The notes below the pieces were generated by a model, which had not been told where the DNA came from, ran no database searches, and saw only the letters and a list, made by a program, of their open reading frames with translations. The position numbers and the translations under genes were made by a program. From NCBI RefSeq assembly GCF_025753815.1, contig NZ_JAOWRF010000252.1, positions 1 through 39,737 on the forward strand: DNA of 39,737 nucleotides. Reading direction: 5' to 3'. Below are positions 7,114-16,066 of the stretch, piece by piece (positions within the stretch are counted from its first letter, which is position 1; each line of letters begins with the position of its first letter). The DNA comes from Plectonema radiosum NIES-515 (GTDB taxonomy: Bacteria; Cyanobacteriota; Cyanobacteriia; Cyanobacteriales; Nostocaceae).

Positions 7114-8001
7114 ATGCCCCAAGAAAAGCCCTTAGTCTTAACCGAAGAAAGTGACGCATTGCAGCTTTACCCACGTCCACCAATCCTCACTAGCTTAGAT
7201 GTAGGTTGGTGTGGAGTATGTTTTGCCTATATGTGTCAACCTGCTTATGAAGTGCCGGAAGTTTCTACCCCTCGTTGGCATTCTATTGCGATTTTTACTC
7301 ATGGAAACCGTATAATTCATGCCGATCGCAAACTAGATGGACGCTTTCACCGTGACGCTGTAGTCGGAGGTGATATAGTTATTACTCCGGTCAACATAGG
7401 TCAAGGTGCTGCTTGGGAAGATGAAGGTGATTTTATCATTCTCGGTATAGAAGCTGACGTTTTCGCTCGTACAATTGATGAAGCAGCAGATGCAAAAGAT
7501 TTGGAATTATTACCGCACTTTGCCACACCCGATCCTCTAATTTACCAAATTGGATTAGCGCTGAAAAGTGTGTTAGAAAATAATCCGACAAATAGTCGTC
7601 TTTATGCAGAGACGATGATAAATGCTTTGTCAGTTCACTTAATGCAACATTATTCAACACGCAAACCGATTTTGCAACAATATAAAGACGGTTTGCCAAA
7701 GTATAAATTTAAGAAAGTAATTGACTATATAAACGCCCACTTAGAACAGGATTTAAGTTTAACAGAGTTGGCGGCTTTAGTGCAGATGAGTCCGCATTAC
7801 TTTTCTCACTTATTCAAACAATCAGTGGGAATCTCCGCACATCAATATGTAATTCGCTGTCGGGTTGAGCGTGCAAAAAACTACCTTTTGCAAGGTGATT
7901 TGAGTATTGCAGAAGTTGCTTACAAAGTTGGTTTTGCTAACCAAAGTCATCTTAATAGACATTTTAAAAGGTTGCTGGGTATAACACCGAAACAAATATA
8001 G
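7114..8001 (+). CDS. AraC/XylS-family transcriptional regulator
   Basis: A 295-residue DNA-binding regulator. The C-terminal 100 residues hold the two helix-turn-helix units of the AraC family: LSLTELAALVQMSPHYFSHL and LSIAEVAYKVGFANQSHLNR, followed by HFKRLLGITPKQI. The N-terminal 190 residues are mostly beta-strand and cupin-like, the usual place for effector binding; the effector is unknown. The protein ends soon after the second HTH, as is common. No target gene is adjacent: downstream lies repeat DNA, then a Uma2 gene. The start ATG follows a family B repeat by 26 nt, leaving little room for a native promoter, which may therefore lie in the element. Confidence 0.9.
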   Translation: MPQEKPLVLTEESDALQLYPRPPILTSLDVGWCGVCFAYMCQPAYEVPEVSTPRWHSIAIFTHGNRIIHADRKLDGRFHRDAVVGGDIVITPVNIGQGAAWEDEGDFIILGIEADVFARTIDEAADAKDLELLPHFATPDPLIYQIGLALKSVLENNPTNSRLYAETMINALSVHLMQHYSTRKPILQQYKDGLPKYKFKKVIDYINAHLEQDLSLTELAALVQMSPHYFSHLFKQSVGISAHQYVIRCRVERAKNYLLQGDLSIAEVAYKVGFANQSHLNRHFKRLLGITPKQI

Positions 8002-8025
8002 CACTTCTCGGTTCGGTGCAGTACA

Positions 8026-8213
8026 AACAAGACCTCACCCCGGGAGTTCCGGACACCCCCCTCCTTTATAAGGCAATACGCGGGCGTGTTAAGGATTTTT
8101 GGTACTGATTTTAGACCTGTAGAGACGTAGCTAGCTTACGTCTCTACGAGGATTTGGGGTTTAACTGAACGGTATTGCTTTATAAGGAGAGGGGAAGGGG
8201 GTGAGGTTTTATA
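8026..8213. repeat. Family C palindromic element (about 185 bp)
   Basis: ACCTCACCCC with CTCCTTTATAAGGCAATAC on the left (8029-8078) is mirrored by GGTATTGCTTTATAAGGAG and GGGGGTGAGGTTTT on the right (8170-8211). A GTAGAGACGTA...TACGTCTCTAC hairpin (8119-8147) sits at the centre. It is non-coding; together with the next element it fills the gap after the AraC gene. Confidence 0.65.
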
Positions 8214-8219
8214 TACCTC

Positions 8220-8322
8220 ATATCATGTCCGGTAACATGACCGTAATAAAATATTTGTAGAGACGTTACATGTAACGTCTCTACAATATTCGGTATCATG
8301 GGTAAGCTCCCGGACATGATAT
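8220..8322. repeat. Family B palindromic element (103 bp)
   Basis: Ends ATATCATGTCCGG and CCGGACATGATAT are perfect inverted repeats. The centre (8256-8285) is a perfect palindrome TGTAGAGACG-TTACATGTAA-CGTCTCTACA. The whole element can fold into one long imperfect hairpin. Confidence 0.8.
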
Positions 8323-8378
8323 CAATTGAAAACCGCTATATTAAGTTAATAATTTATAGCCTTGGGGGTTAAAATTCC

Positions 8379-8999
8379 ATGATTATTGCTGAACGCTATT
8401 ACTCACCTGAAGAATACTTAGAAATAGAGTTAAAATCCGAAGAACGACACGAATATATTAATGGTCAAATTATCCCAATCACAGGTGGAACACCCAATCA
8501 TAACCAAATTGCTCTCAACCTAAGCGGTACGCTCAATTTTGCTCTAAAACGTCAACCATTACGCGTTTTTGTGACAGACCAAAGATTATGGATTCCTCAA
8601 AAGCGAATTAATACTTATCCTGATGTGATGGTTGTTGCGGGTGAACTTGAATTTCAAGAAGGAAGAAAAGACACTCTGACAAATCCGATAATGATTGCTG
8701 AGGTACTTTCAAAATCAACCAAAAGCTATGACCGAGATGAAAAATTTGCGGCTTATCGAACAATTCCCAGCTTTCAAGAATATCTGCTAATTGACCAGTA
8801 TACAATGCACGTTGAACAATACAGCAAGACAGATAACAATCGCTGGATATTTACTGAATATGAAGATGCTGATGTAACGATATCTTTAGCGTCTATTTCC
8901 TTTGAAATTTCCCTCGCAGATATTTACGATAAAGTGGACATCGACCGCTCTTTTATTATGCATTACCCAGAACCCTTGATTAGACGTAGCACTTGGTAG
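8379..8999 (+). CDS. Uma2-family protein with MITE-derived C-terminal tail
   Basis: A 206-residue Uma2/DUF820 protein. Seen: YSPEEYLEIELKSEERHEYI at the N-terminus, TYPDVMVVAG and MIAEVLSKSTKSYDRDEKF (D...E-x-x-S core; the ExK lysine is replaced, as in many members), then LLIDQYTMHVEQYS. The body ends at LADIYDKV; the last 20 or so residues (DIDRSFIMHY through RRSTW) are encoded by a family A MITE (8937-9027). The likely ancestral ending, GTG GAC TTC GAC GCT CAA GAT TAA, is intact just after the element at 9029-9052. The fold is probably unaffected. Confidence 0.88.
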   Translation: MIIAERYYSPEEYLEIELKSEERHEYINGQIIPITGGTPNHNQIALNLSGTLNFALKRQPLRVFVTDQRLWIPQKRINTYPDVMVVAGELEFQEGRKDTLTNPIMIAEVLSKSTKSYDRDEKFAAYRTIPSFQEYLLIDQYTMHVEQYSKTDNNRWIFTEYEDADVTISLASISFEISLADIYDKVDIDRSFIMHYPEPLIRRSTW

Positions 9000-9027
9000 T
9001 CTCTACATCTTTTCCAACAGATGTCTA
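8937..9027 (+). mobile_element. MITE family A, copy A3 (91 bp), inserted in a Uma2 gene
   Basis: Ends GGACATC and GATGTCT, with AGT at 8934-8936 and 9028-9030 as target duplication. The 91-bp length equals copy A4. It replaces the last codons and stop of the host gene with its own reading frame and TAG. Confidence 0.85.
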
Positions 9028-9043
9028 GTGGACTTCGACGCTC

Positions 9044-9061
9044 AAGATTAAAAAATCTTGC
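9044..9061 (+). terminator. Possible hairpin terminator after the Uma2 gene
   Basis: CAAGATT and AATCTTG form a 7-bp stem with an AAAA loop at the ancestral stop codon. There is no clear T-run, so termination is only possible. Confidence 0.3.
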
Positions 9062-9158
9062 AAATATAGCAAGAACGTACAAAAAATCGGATGAATATAC
9101 AAGACATAAGGAAGCGCGATCGCCATACTAATAAATAGAAGTATTAGTTGCGTTGCAT

Positions 9159-10112
9159 ATGACTTGGAATTTACCCGGTGCCCCTTGGTTAATTGCTCAC
9201 AAATCCATGTTCAAAGTAAATAAACCCAAATTATTTACTATTTGTGGTCAAGATTATGTACTCTGGAAAAACGATAAAGGTGAAATTTCCGCTTTAGAAA
9301 ATATTTGCCCTCACATGGGTGCAAAGCTTTCTGATGGTTGGATTTGCCCGGAAACTAATACAATCGCTTGTCCTTTTCATGCATTAGAATTTGACTCGGA
9401 AGGTAAAGCAATTTTACCAAATGAAAAAACTTCCAAACCTCTCGCAAAACAACTTAAGTTATTTTTGCAAGGTGATTTTATTTGGACTTACGCAAATCAA
9501 GAACCAAAGCTTCCCATTCCAGATGTTTTGGAAAAGCTATCAACTCAGTTTCGATTTATCGGTGTAGCGGGAGATGTAACTATAAAAGCACCTTTTATTG
9601 ATGCATTAGAAATTAATCATGATGTAGATCACGCTCAAGGCACTCATCGAGAACTTTTTAGAATCAAAGAAACAATAGTTAATGACTTTCAAGCTAATAA
9701 TTATTTTTCTGTCTCTACTATCAAGCACATTAGAGAGAAAAATACTCTGAATGAGTACCGACAAAATATAGCTTTACTATTTACTCCCAATCCGGTGGAA
9801 TTAGTTCTAGAAAATTACTTTCCATCTCTTGTAGTTGTTTATAGCGATTCACCGTTGGGGAAACTTGTGCAAGTGTTCACCATATATCCACAAACCAAAA
9901 ACACGACACGCACGTTTATCCCACTCTTGACTGAAAAATCCTTTGGTATTTTTAACTCAATTCTTGAACCACCAACTATCAAAGCTACAGAGGAAATAAT
10001 TCGGCAAGATGCAGTGATGTTAGAAAATCTTTATCCAAGATTTGAACCGAAAATTAGGCTTTCTCATGAAGAACCTTTACATTGGGTTCGTCAGCTTTAT
10101 CACAATTGGTAA
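9159..10112 (+). CDS. Rieske-type non-haem iron oxygenase
   Basis: A 317-residue aromatic-ring-hydroxylating-type oxygenase alpha subunit or close relative. The Rieske 2Fe-2S ligands are visible: C50-P-H52 and C71-P-F-H74. The mononuclear iron site follows the family pattern D-x2-H-x4-H: D155, H158, H163 in NHDVDHAQGTH. Such enzymes take electrons from a reductase or ferredoxin and oxygenate a substrate; cyanobacterial relatives act on chlorophyll intermediates or carotenoid-like molecules, but the substrate here is unknown. The length is shorter than most PaO-type enzymes and no C-terminal membrane segment is seen. TTG at 9153 would add two residues; ATG 9159 is preferred. No redox partner gene is adjacent. 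Confidence 0.87.
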   Translation: MTWNLPGAPWLIAHKSMFKVNKPKLFTICGQDYVLWKNDKGEISALENICPHMGAKLSDGWICPETNTIACPFHALEFDSEGKAILPNEKTSKPLAKQLKLFLQGDFIWTYANQEPKLPIPDVLEKLSTQFRFIGVAGDVTIKAPFIDALEINHDVDHAQGTHRELFRIKETIVNDFQANNYFSVSTIKHIREKNTLNEYRQNIALLFTPNPVELVLENYFPSLVVVYSDSPLGKLVQVFTIYPQTKNTTRTFIPLLTEKSFGIFNSILEPPTIKATEEIIRQDAVMLENLYPRFEPKIRLSHEEPLHWVRQLYHNW

Positions 10113-10167
10113 AGTAGAATTTGGCTGGTTAAGCTTTAAGCGCTTAAGCGCTGACTACAATTTGTTT

Positions 10168-10914
10168 ATGATGTCATCCAATTTACGACAATACCTGCCT
10201 AGTGGTGACGAACTTTGGTGTTCTGACGATACACCTGTGGATAACGAAGACCAGAATTTTATCCCCAACTTTCTGCTGTTTTTACTAGAAGCGATTTGGA
10301 AAACTCGTCAAGATTGGTTTTTCGCTGTTGATATGGGAGTTTACCACACTACTGGAGTGAATCCTAGAGTCCCGGTTGTCCCCGATGGTTTTTTGAGTTT
10401 GGGTGTGGAAAGACGCAAACAAGGAAAATCTCGCAGAAGCTATGTTGTGTGGGAAGAAAATGATATACCACCGATGTTTGTTTTAGAGGTGGTTTCCTGG
10501 ACACCAGGAGAGGAATACGACACCAAAGCCGCGATTTATGCGAATTTGGGGGTATTATACTACATTATTTATAATCCGGAATATTGGCAAAGAGACCGCC
10601 ATCAACCATTTGAAGTTTATAAGCTGATTGATGGTTCTTACGAATTGCAAAAAAGAGAACCATTTTGGATGCCAGAGATTAAATTAGGAATTGGGCGATC
10701 GCCTGACCCTTCTGGAATCATCCAACGCGAAGTTTTATCTTGGTATGATGAGCAAGGAAATCGTTACCCAACCCTAGAAGAACAAGCTCAACAGGCTCAA
10801 CAAGCCAGACTTGATGCGATTCCTCGTTTACTACAAATGGGGTTAGCTGTTGAGCAGGTAGCAGAGGTATTGGGACTATCAATCGATATCGTCCGGACAG
10901 AAGTTCAAAAATGA
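10168..10914 (+). CDS. Uma2-family protein with helical C-terminal tail
   Basis: A Uma2/DUF820 protein of 248 residues from the ATG at 10168 (a second ATG follows directly). An open frame reaches back to 10042 but overlaps the Rieske gene and has no family similarity. Seen: DWFFAVDMGVYH, VVPDGFLSLG and FVLEVVSWTPGEEYDTKAAIY (D...E core), then a glutamine-rich linker EEQAQQAQQARLDAI and the tail LLQMGLAVEQVAEVLGL. That tail resembles the short helix-turn-helix-like ends of cyanobacterial Uma2/Rpn-type proteins. Stand-alone; role unknown. Confidence 0.85.
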   Translation: MMSSNLRQYLPSGDELWCSDDTPVDNEDQNFIPNFLLFLLEAIWKTRQDWFFAVDMGVYHTTGVNPRVPVVPDGFLSLGVERRKQGKSRRSYVVWEENDIPPMFVLEVVSWTPGEEYDTKAAIYANLGVLYYIIYNPEYWQRDRHQPFEVYKLIDGSYELQKREPFWMPEIKLGIGRSPDPSGIIQREVLSWYDEQGNRYPTLEEQAQQAQQARLDAIPRLLQMGLAVEQVAEVLGLSIDIVRTEVQK

Positions 10915-10972
10915 TAATTGATTTGCCTCGTTACTGGGCTATTGCCTGCAACTTTAAAGGCTTTGCCCTAAT

Positions 10973-11064
10973 AGACATCGACCGCTATGCTGATTATCCG
11001 TTGCCCAAAACCCTTGTAGAGACGTGAAATTTCACGTCTCTACATTCAATTTCAGGCATTGCTT
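10973..11064 (+). mobile_element. MITE family A, copy A7 (about 92 bp)
   Basis: The left end AGACATCGACCGCT is shared with copy A3; the right end GGCATTGCTT is degenerate. AAT occurs at both edges (10970-10972, 11065-11067). The centre is a perfect 30-bp palindrome (11015-11044) with TGTAGAGACG and CGTCTCTACA arms. Confidence 0.7.
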
Positions 11065-11075
11065 AATTGATGCAT

Positions 11076-11158
11076 GAATCCGGATGTAGAGACGTAGCAC
11101 TGCTACGTCTCTACAAGGATTTTGGTATTATGTAAAACCATTTTCACGCCCCGGATTC
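11076..11158. repeat. Family B-like palindromic element (83 bp)
   Basis: Ends GAATCCGG and CCGGATTC. Inside are a GTAGAGACGTAGCA...TGCTACGTCTCTAC hairpin (11086-11114) and a GGTATTATG segment matching the element at 8220-8322. It begins about 9 bp after MITE A7. Confidence 0.65.
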
Positions 11159-11196
11159 AACAACGCTCAATTTCACGTCTATGTCTACTAATAGCA

Positions 11197-11217
11197 TTCC
11201 CATGCAGAGCACGGGAA
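11197..11217. repeat. Hairpin just downstream of lepA
   Basis: TTCCCATGC and GCACGGGAA form a 9-bp stem with one mismatch and an AGA loop, 7 nt beyond the lepA stop. It may help end or stabilise the lepA transcript; the GGGAACGAGGATT context recurs in cyanobacterial genomes. Confidence 0.4.
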
Positions 11218-11223
11218 CGAGGA

Positions 11224-13035
11224 TTAATCTTGATCTAAGCGTAGCACTGCCATAAAAGCTTCCTGCGGTACATCCACCGTACCCAAAGACTTCATCCGCT
11301 TTTTACCCTTTGCTTGCTTCTGCAAGAGTTTCTTCTTACGGCTGATGTCACCACCGTAACACTTAGCGAGTACATCTTTCCGCAAAGCGGGAATATGTTC
11401 GCTAGCAATAACCTTACTACCAATACTCGCTTGAATTGGCACTTTAAATTGGTGTCGGGGAATCAATTCTTTAAGTTTCTCAGCCATCCCTCGTCCAACA
11501 TTGTAAGCTTTATCACGGTGGACAATCATCGCTAAAGAATCCACCGGATCGCCGTTAATCATGATATCCAGCTTCACCAAGGGATTTTCGCGATAGCCGA
11601 TGATGTGATATTCCATACTTGCGTAACCACGCGATCGCGATTTCATTTGATCAAAGAAGTCGGTGACAACTTCCGCCAAAGGTAGCTCGTAAGTCAGTGT
11701 GGTGCGTCCTTTGGTAAGATACTTCATATCTTTGAAGATACCGCGCCGATTTTGCGACAACTCCATCAAACTACCTACGTAGGTTTCCGGCGTAATCATT
11801 TCTACCTGAACGTAAGGCTCTTCTATCTTTTCCCGGTCGTTGGGTGCAGGTAAACGGCTGGGGTTATCGATGTACAGGACTTCACCCTTGTTGGTTGTCA
11901 CCCGGTAAACTACTGATGGCGCTGTAATAATTAAATCTAGATTATATTCACGTTCCAACCGTTCTTGGACAATTTCCATGTGGAGCAACCCCAAGAACCC
12001 ACAACGAAAGCCAAATCCCATCGCGCTAGAGGTTTCTGGTTCGTAGTGCAGTGCTGCATCGTTGAGCTCCAGCTTTTCTAAAGCTTCCCGCAAGTCTTCA
12101 AATTGGTCAGCATCGATGGGAAACATTCCACAAAAGACCATCGGTTTCGCTTCGGTGTAACCGGGCAGAGGTTCTGGGGCTTTTTTCGCAGTGAGGGTAA
12201 TTGTATCACCTACCCGTGCATCGGCGACAGCTCTAATCGATGCGGCTAAATAACCTACTTCCCCAGCGTGGAGTTCGTCAACTTGCTTTTGAGTGGGAGA
12301 AAGTACACCCAATTCATCAATGTCGTATTCTTTCCCCGACACCATCAAATAAATGCGATCGCCTTTTTTCAGTTTGCCATCCATCACCCGAAAATAAACA
12401 ATCACTCCCCGGTAGCTATCGTAGTAACTATCGAAAATCAACGCCCTTAAAGGTTGATCTATCGTATTCTGTGGGGGTGGTACGCGCTCCACAATTGACT
12501 CTAAAATTTCCGAGATGCCAATTCCCTCTTTCGCAGAAGCCTGAATCGCATTACTGCAATCTAAACCGATAATTTCCTCAATTTCGCTAATTACCCTTTC
12601 TGGTTCTGCTCCTGGCAAGTCTATTTTATTCAAAACTGGGATAATTTCTAGATTATGCTCTAGCGCTAAATATACATTTGCCAAAGTTTGCGCTTCTACA
12701 CCTTGGGAAGCGTCAACTACCAAAAGTGCCCCTTCACAAGCAACTAAACTCCGCGATACTTCATACGAAAAATCTACATGCCCAGGAGTATCAATTAAAT
12801 TCAGTACATACTCTTGACCGTCTTTTGCTTTATAGTTCATCCGGGCAGCTTGCAGCTTAATTGTAATGCCGCGCTCCCGTTCTAAATCCATGTTGTCGAG
12901 AAACTGTTCCTTCATCTGCCGCTGTTCCACGGTACCAGTAGTTTGCAGTAAGCGGTCAGCGAGGGTAGATTTCCCGTGGTCGATATGAGCAATAATACAA
13001 AAATTGCGAATGCGAGCTGCGGGAACGTCAGTCAT
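11224..13035 (-). CDS. lepA: Elongation factor 4 (LepA), ribosome back-translocating GTPase
   Basis: A 603-residue translational GTPase of the LepA/EF4 family, which binds the ribosome and affects translation fidelity and assembly under stress. Seen: G1 AHIDHGKST (16-24), switch/G2 RGITI, G3 DTPGH, G4 NKIDLPGA and G5 SAKEG; then the beta-barrel domain, [21 protein letters not shown] (characteristic of EF-G domain III/V relatives) and the LepA-specific C-terminus with [22 protein letters not shown] and SRKKKLL. Length and motifs are complete. Start ATG at 13035 gives the usual [21 protein letters not shown] opening. Monocistronic. Confidence 0.98.
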   Translation of the reverse strand: MTDVPAARIRNFCIIAHIDHGKSTLADRLLQTTGTVEQRQMKEQFLDNMDLERERGITIKLQAARMNYKAKDGQEYVLNLIDTPGHVDFSYEVSRSLVACEGALLVVDASQGVEAQTLANVYLALEHNLEIIPVLNKIDLPGAEPERVISEIEEIIGLDCSNAIQASAKEGIGISEILESIVERVPPPQNTIDQPLRALIFDSYYDSYRGVIVYFRVMDGKLKKGDRIYLMVSGKEYDIDELGVLSPTQKQVDELHAGEVGYLAASIRAVADARVGDTITLTAKKAPEPLPGYTEAKPMVFCGMFPIDADQFEDLREALEKLELNDAALHYEPETSSAMGFGFRCGFLGLLHMEIVQERLEREYNLDLIITAPSVVYRVTTNKGEVLYIDNPSRLPAPNDREKIEEPYVQVEMITPETYVGSLMELSQNRRGIFKDMKYLTKGRTTLTYELPLAEVVTDFFDQMKSRSRGYASMEYHIIGYRENPLVKLDIMINGDPVDSLAMIVHRDKAYNVGRGMAEKLKELIPRHQFKVPIQASIGSKVIASEHIPALRKDVLAKCYGGDISRKKKLLQKQAKGKKRMKSLGTVDVPQEAFMAVLRLDQD

Positions 13036-13420
13036 ATACTTCTTTAATTAAGCGGCAAGCGAGTTGAGAAAGCTATTTCCTTCATGTATTGTAATGCAAT
13101 TAGTTCGCGCTTAGGCTCTTGGGGGTGGAGGATTGGAGGATTGGAGGAGTGGAGGAGTGGAGGAGTGGGGGAGGGAAGGTGACAATAAGGACAAGGGGAC
13201 AAGGGGACAAGGGGGACAAGGGAAAATATTTCTTTTTTCTTATCCTTTACCCCTTCCCCTGAAGAGAAATATGAAGGTCTATATCTATAGCATCTGGTAT
13301 TGAACAACCAGAGGCGTACAATAAACATGAAGAACTGCAAAAAATACACACATTCCGAGGCGATCGCACCCTCGTGATTGCCCGGAAATTGCTGATTGAC
13401 TGAGAAAATTTATAGAGCTA
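13036..13420. other. Gene-poor spacer with G-rich tandem repeats
   Basis: 13122-13177 is a run of GGAGGATT/GGAGGAGTG units and 13186-13222 repeats GACAAGGGG. A 101-codon minus-strand frame over these repeats has low-complexity translation and is not a credible gene. The lepA promoter must lie near 13040-13100. Confidence 0.6.
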
Positions 13421-13594
13421 TTGTTTTGTCAGGATTCTCGGAAAATTGTGAGTTCATTCCCCGAAACTGCTACTTTGGCAGTATGGGTTGAAAATAGAAC
13501 TCCAAGAAACGAAGATTTTTCAAATCAACTACTTGTGTATAATTGTCTTCTTTACAAAGCCTTTGACAAGATGAATTTATCCTTATACAAAGCT

Positions 13595-13831
13595 ATGAAT
13601 ATAAAACAGAAAGCTACCGATGCGGAAAACAGACAAGCCGATAAGGTAGAAATCGCTATCCACCTTGATTCTGAGTTAGTAGAGCAAATTCAACATTTGA
13701 CCAACGATCCCAGTAAAGTGATTGAGGTGGCAATTCGTCAGTGGTTGCGAGGTGAAGTTAACAGAGATGATGAGCTGACGCGTACTCCTTACCGTACACC
13801 TGTTCCACCACGCGGGGAATGGAATGATTGA
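13595..13831 (+). CDS. Small ribbon-helix-helix-like protein
   Basis: A 78-residue protein from ATG 13595; ATG 13571 and a longer open frame to 13421 are possible but their translations look non-coding. Residues 17-50 (KVEIAIHLDSELVEQIQHLTNDPSKVIEVAIRQWL region) follow the beta-strand/helix/helix pattern of ribbon-helix-helix DNA-binding proteins such as CopG/CcdA antitoxins. The tail, rich in Arg, Thr and Pro, is where a toxin-binding segment would be. No toxin gene is adjacent (the next gene is a histidine kinase on the same strand), so a toxin-antitoxin role is only a possibility. Confidence 0.55.
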   Translation: MNIKQKATDAENRQADKVEIAIHLDSELVEQIQHLTNDPSKVIEVAIRQWLRGEVNRDDELTRTPYRTPVPPRGEWND

Positions 13832-14005
13832 CTTATCCTTTGATAAGTTATAAACAGAGGATGAAGAAATGTAATTTTTTTGTCGAAGATCACAAATTGG
13901 CGAAAAAAACATTGCGAAGATGCCACAGTTGTAACATTTTATGCCAAACTTTAAGCAGCTTTTGCTAAACCCTTGCGGCTGACGTTTGTTTATCTAGCTC
14001 AAGTC

Positions 14006-15757
14006 ATGAGTATTACTGCCAACTCCCAACTTCCGAATCTATTGTCGAAGAATCTGAAATCTATTACCAGTAAAGTTGAAAATTCAATACCAACTCTGGG
14101 ATCGGAGTTGGTGTACACCCAAGACACCAGAGGAGATTACCTGACATTTTATTGGAGTGCAGGCGATCGCTTGGGGATAAATTCTGAGCAAATAATAGGC
14201 GATCTAAATCGGGATGAAATTTTTTCCCCGGTAGAAAAGGTTGCCTATTTGCAACGTTTAGGGCGAATTGTGAAAAATTTGGTCCCAGAAAGGTGTCAGT
14301 GCTGGTTTAGCTATCGTCAGGAATTATTTGAGTTGGAGTTGGTAATCAGCCCAATTATGCCGACCTTAGGCACAGCCGCGACAACAGTTTTAGTAATGGG
14401 ACGATTGCTACAAACAAAAAGCAACAAAAAAGCAGTACATCTGCCAGCACCACAACCAACAGAGTTAGAGTTAGCTTTAAGTTCACATCAATACCAAAAG
14501 TTGGTAAGTCAAATTACCAGAAACATCAGAAGGACATTAGATTTAGATATTATTTGGCAACAAACAGTTGACAGTTTAGGAAAAGCACTACGGTTAGAAC
14601 GCTGTATTATTTGTCCATACCAAAAAGAAAGTGCCAAGATATCGATAATAGCAGAGTATCACAAGCCAGATTTGGACTCAATACTAGGGTTAGAAATAGA
14701 TTTAGCAACTGAACCTGCATTTGCTCAAGCTTTAGCAACCCTAGAACCAATTATGGAAAATAAGCCTAAGCATATACTGTTTAGGCAAGAGAAAATTTTA
14801 GTAGTTGCGACTTGCCATCAAGACCAACCGAATGCTTTAATTGCCGTCAGCTTGCCAGATGAGTACTACAAGTTGACTTCATTAGAATTAGACTTGGCAA
14901 AAGAAGTAGCAGATCAATTAGGAACAGCGATCGCTCACGCCACATTATATAAAGAATTAGAAGCCGCACGTCAAAAAGCTGAAGAAGCCTCCCGTCTGAA
15001 AACCGAATTTCTCACCAATGTATCTCACGAAATTCGCACCCCCCTAAATGGAATGATCGGTTTTCAACGCCTGATTTTGGACGGTATGGCAGATGATGTT
15101 GAAGAACAAAACCAATTTTTGCTAGAAGCCCATAAATTATCTCTACACCTACTCGATATCATCCAAGACATCTTAGACTTTGCCAAAATCGAAGCCGGCA
15201 AAACCGATCTCGAACTGCGTTCAGTAAATCTCGACGAGTTATTGAGCGATGTGGGAACTTCTATGCACATGCAAGCTGAACAGAAAAACCTCAGCTTCGA
15301 GATGCAAACCCCCGATATCTCCGATGAAATTATTGTCCACGGTGACTATCTACGCCTCAAGCAAGTAATCATCAATTTAGTTGGCAACGCGATAAAATTC
15401 ACTCATGAAGGTGGTATAACTCTCAGCGCTGACGTAGTTCGCAAAAAAGTAGTATTTCAAGACCAGCAATTTCCTGGTATGGTAAGAGTACGTGTAGCAG
15501 ACACAGGTATTGGCGTTTCTTTAGATAAACAAGACAAATTATTTCAATTATTCTCCCAAGTAGATGGTTCCCGCACTCGCCAATATGGTGGTACAGGTTT
15601 AGGATTGGCAATATCTCAGAAGCTAGTAGAAGCAATGGGTGGTGAAGTCAATTTTTACAGCTTGGGCGAAGGGCTTGGTTCAACAGTCACATTCACAGTA
15701 CCTTTATATCAACAGCCAGTTATGGTTTTATCAAGTGAAATTGACACCCCAGATTAA
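14006..15757 (+). CDS. GAF-domain sensor histidine kinase
   Basis: A 583-residue cytoplasmic two-component sensor. Order: an N-terminal PAS-like region (about 30-130; YTQDTRGDYLTFYWSAGD), a GAF domain (about 165-310, with LERCIICPYQ), HisKA with phospho-acceptor H341 in NVSHEIRTPLNG, and HATPase_c with N-box NLVGNAIKFTHEGG, G1 DTGIGV, F-box LFQLFSQVDGS and G2 GGTGLGLAIS. No transmembrane segment. TTG at 13973 is in frame but ATG 14006 (MSITANSQ) is likelier. No receiver domain or partner response regulator is next to it, so it is an orphan kinase. The GAF lacks an obvious bilin-binding cysteine motif. Confidence 0.9.
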   Translation: MSITANSQLPNLLSKNLKSITSKVENSIPTLGSELVYTQDTRGDYLTFYWSAGDRLGINSEQIIGDLNRDEIFSPVEKVAYLQRLGRIVKNLVPERCQCWFSYRQELFELELVISPIMPTLGTAATTVLVMGRLLQTKSNKKAVHLPAPQPTELELALSSHQYQKLVSQITRNIRRTLDLDIIWQQTVDSLGKALRLERCIICPYQKESAKISIIAEYHKPDLDSILGLEIDLATEPAFAQALATLEPIMENKPKHILFRQEKILVVATCHQDQPNALIAVSLPDEYYKLTSLELDLAKEVADQLGTAIAHATLYKELEAARQKAEEASRLKTEFLTNVSHEIRTPLNGMIGFQRLILDGMADDVEEQNQFLLEAHKLSLHLLDIIQDILDFAKIEAGKTDLELRSVNLDELLSDVGTSMHMQAEQKNLSFEMQTPDISDEIIVHGDYLRLKQVIINLVGNAIKFTHEGGITLSADVVRKKVVFQDQQFPGMVRVRVADTGIGVSLDKQDKLFQLFSQVDGSRTRQYGGTGLGLAISQKLVEAMGGEVNFYSLGEGLGSTVTFTVPLYQQPVMVLSSEIDTPD

Positions 15758-15777
15758 ATAAAATGTACTCTTAGCTC

Positions 15778-15799
15778 GTAGTGAGCGGTAAACCGCTCA
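15778..15799 (+). repeat. Solo REP sequence (GTAG + hairpin)
   Basis: GTAG followed by TGAGCGGT-AA-ACCGCTCA, an 8-bp hairpin. This is the same foot and stem base as the left half of the REPIN at 29647-29694. Confidence 0.65.
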
Positions 15800-16066
15800 G
15801 ATATTTAATTTGAACGGATAGAGTTCAGATATTCCAACATTATGCTGTACTTAAGATCACAGATTTAGTTATTTGTCAATAGTCTGTAACACAGGATAAC
15901 CGACGAACAACCAAAAGCAATTCAGATGCAATTGGATCTACGATCAATTTAATAAAGCGAGAAAATAAAATCCTGGGGACTAGGGACTGGGGACTGGAAA
16001 AAGAATTATTACCAATGCCCGTTACCTATTCCCCAATTCAATCATTCATTTACGAGGTCTAAACTT
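15800..16066. other. Spacer upstream of the Nfu-type gene
   Basis: 15975-16000 repeats GGGGACT units and continues into a 22-bp sequence (15992-16013, beginning GACTGGAAAAAG) found again at 37878-37899. No gene is seen. AGG at 16054 precedes the ATG at 16067. Confidence 0.5.

Noticed and set aside
10042-10167. N-terminal extension of the third Uma2 gene back to 10042.
   Set aside because: It overlaps the Rieske gene in another frame and has no Uma2 similarity; the double ATG at 10168 is the natural start.
13044-13349. A 101-codon minus-strand ORF upstream of lepA.
   Set aside because: It reads through G-rich tandem repeats giving Pro/Ser-rich low-complexity protein with no motif.
13595-13831. 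A toxin-antitoxin module.
   Set aside because: The RHH-like protein has no neighbouring toxin gene within a plausible distance.
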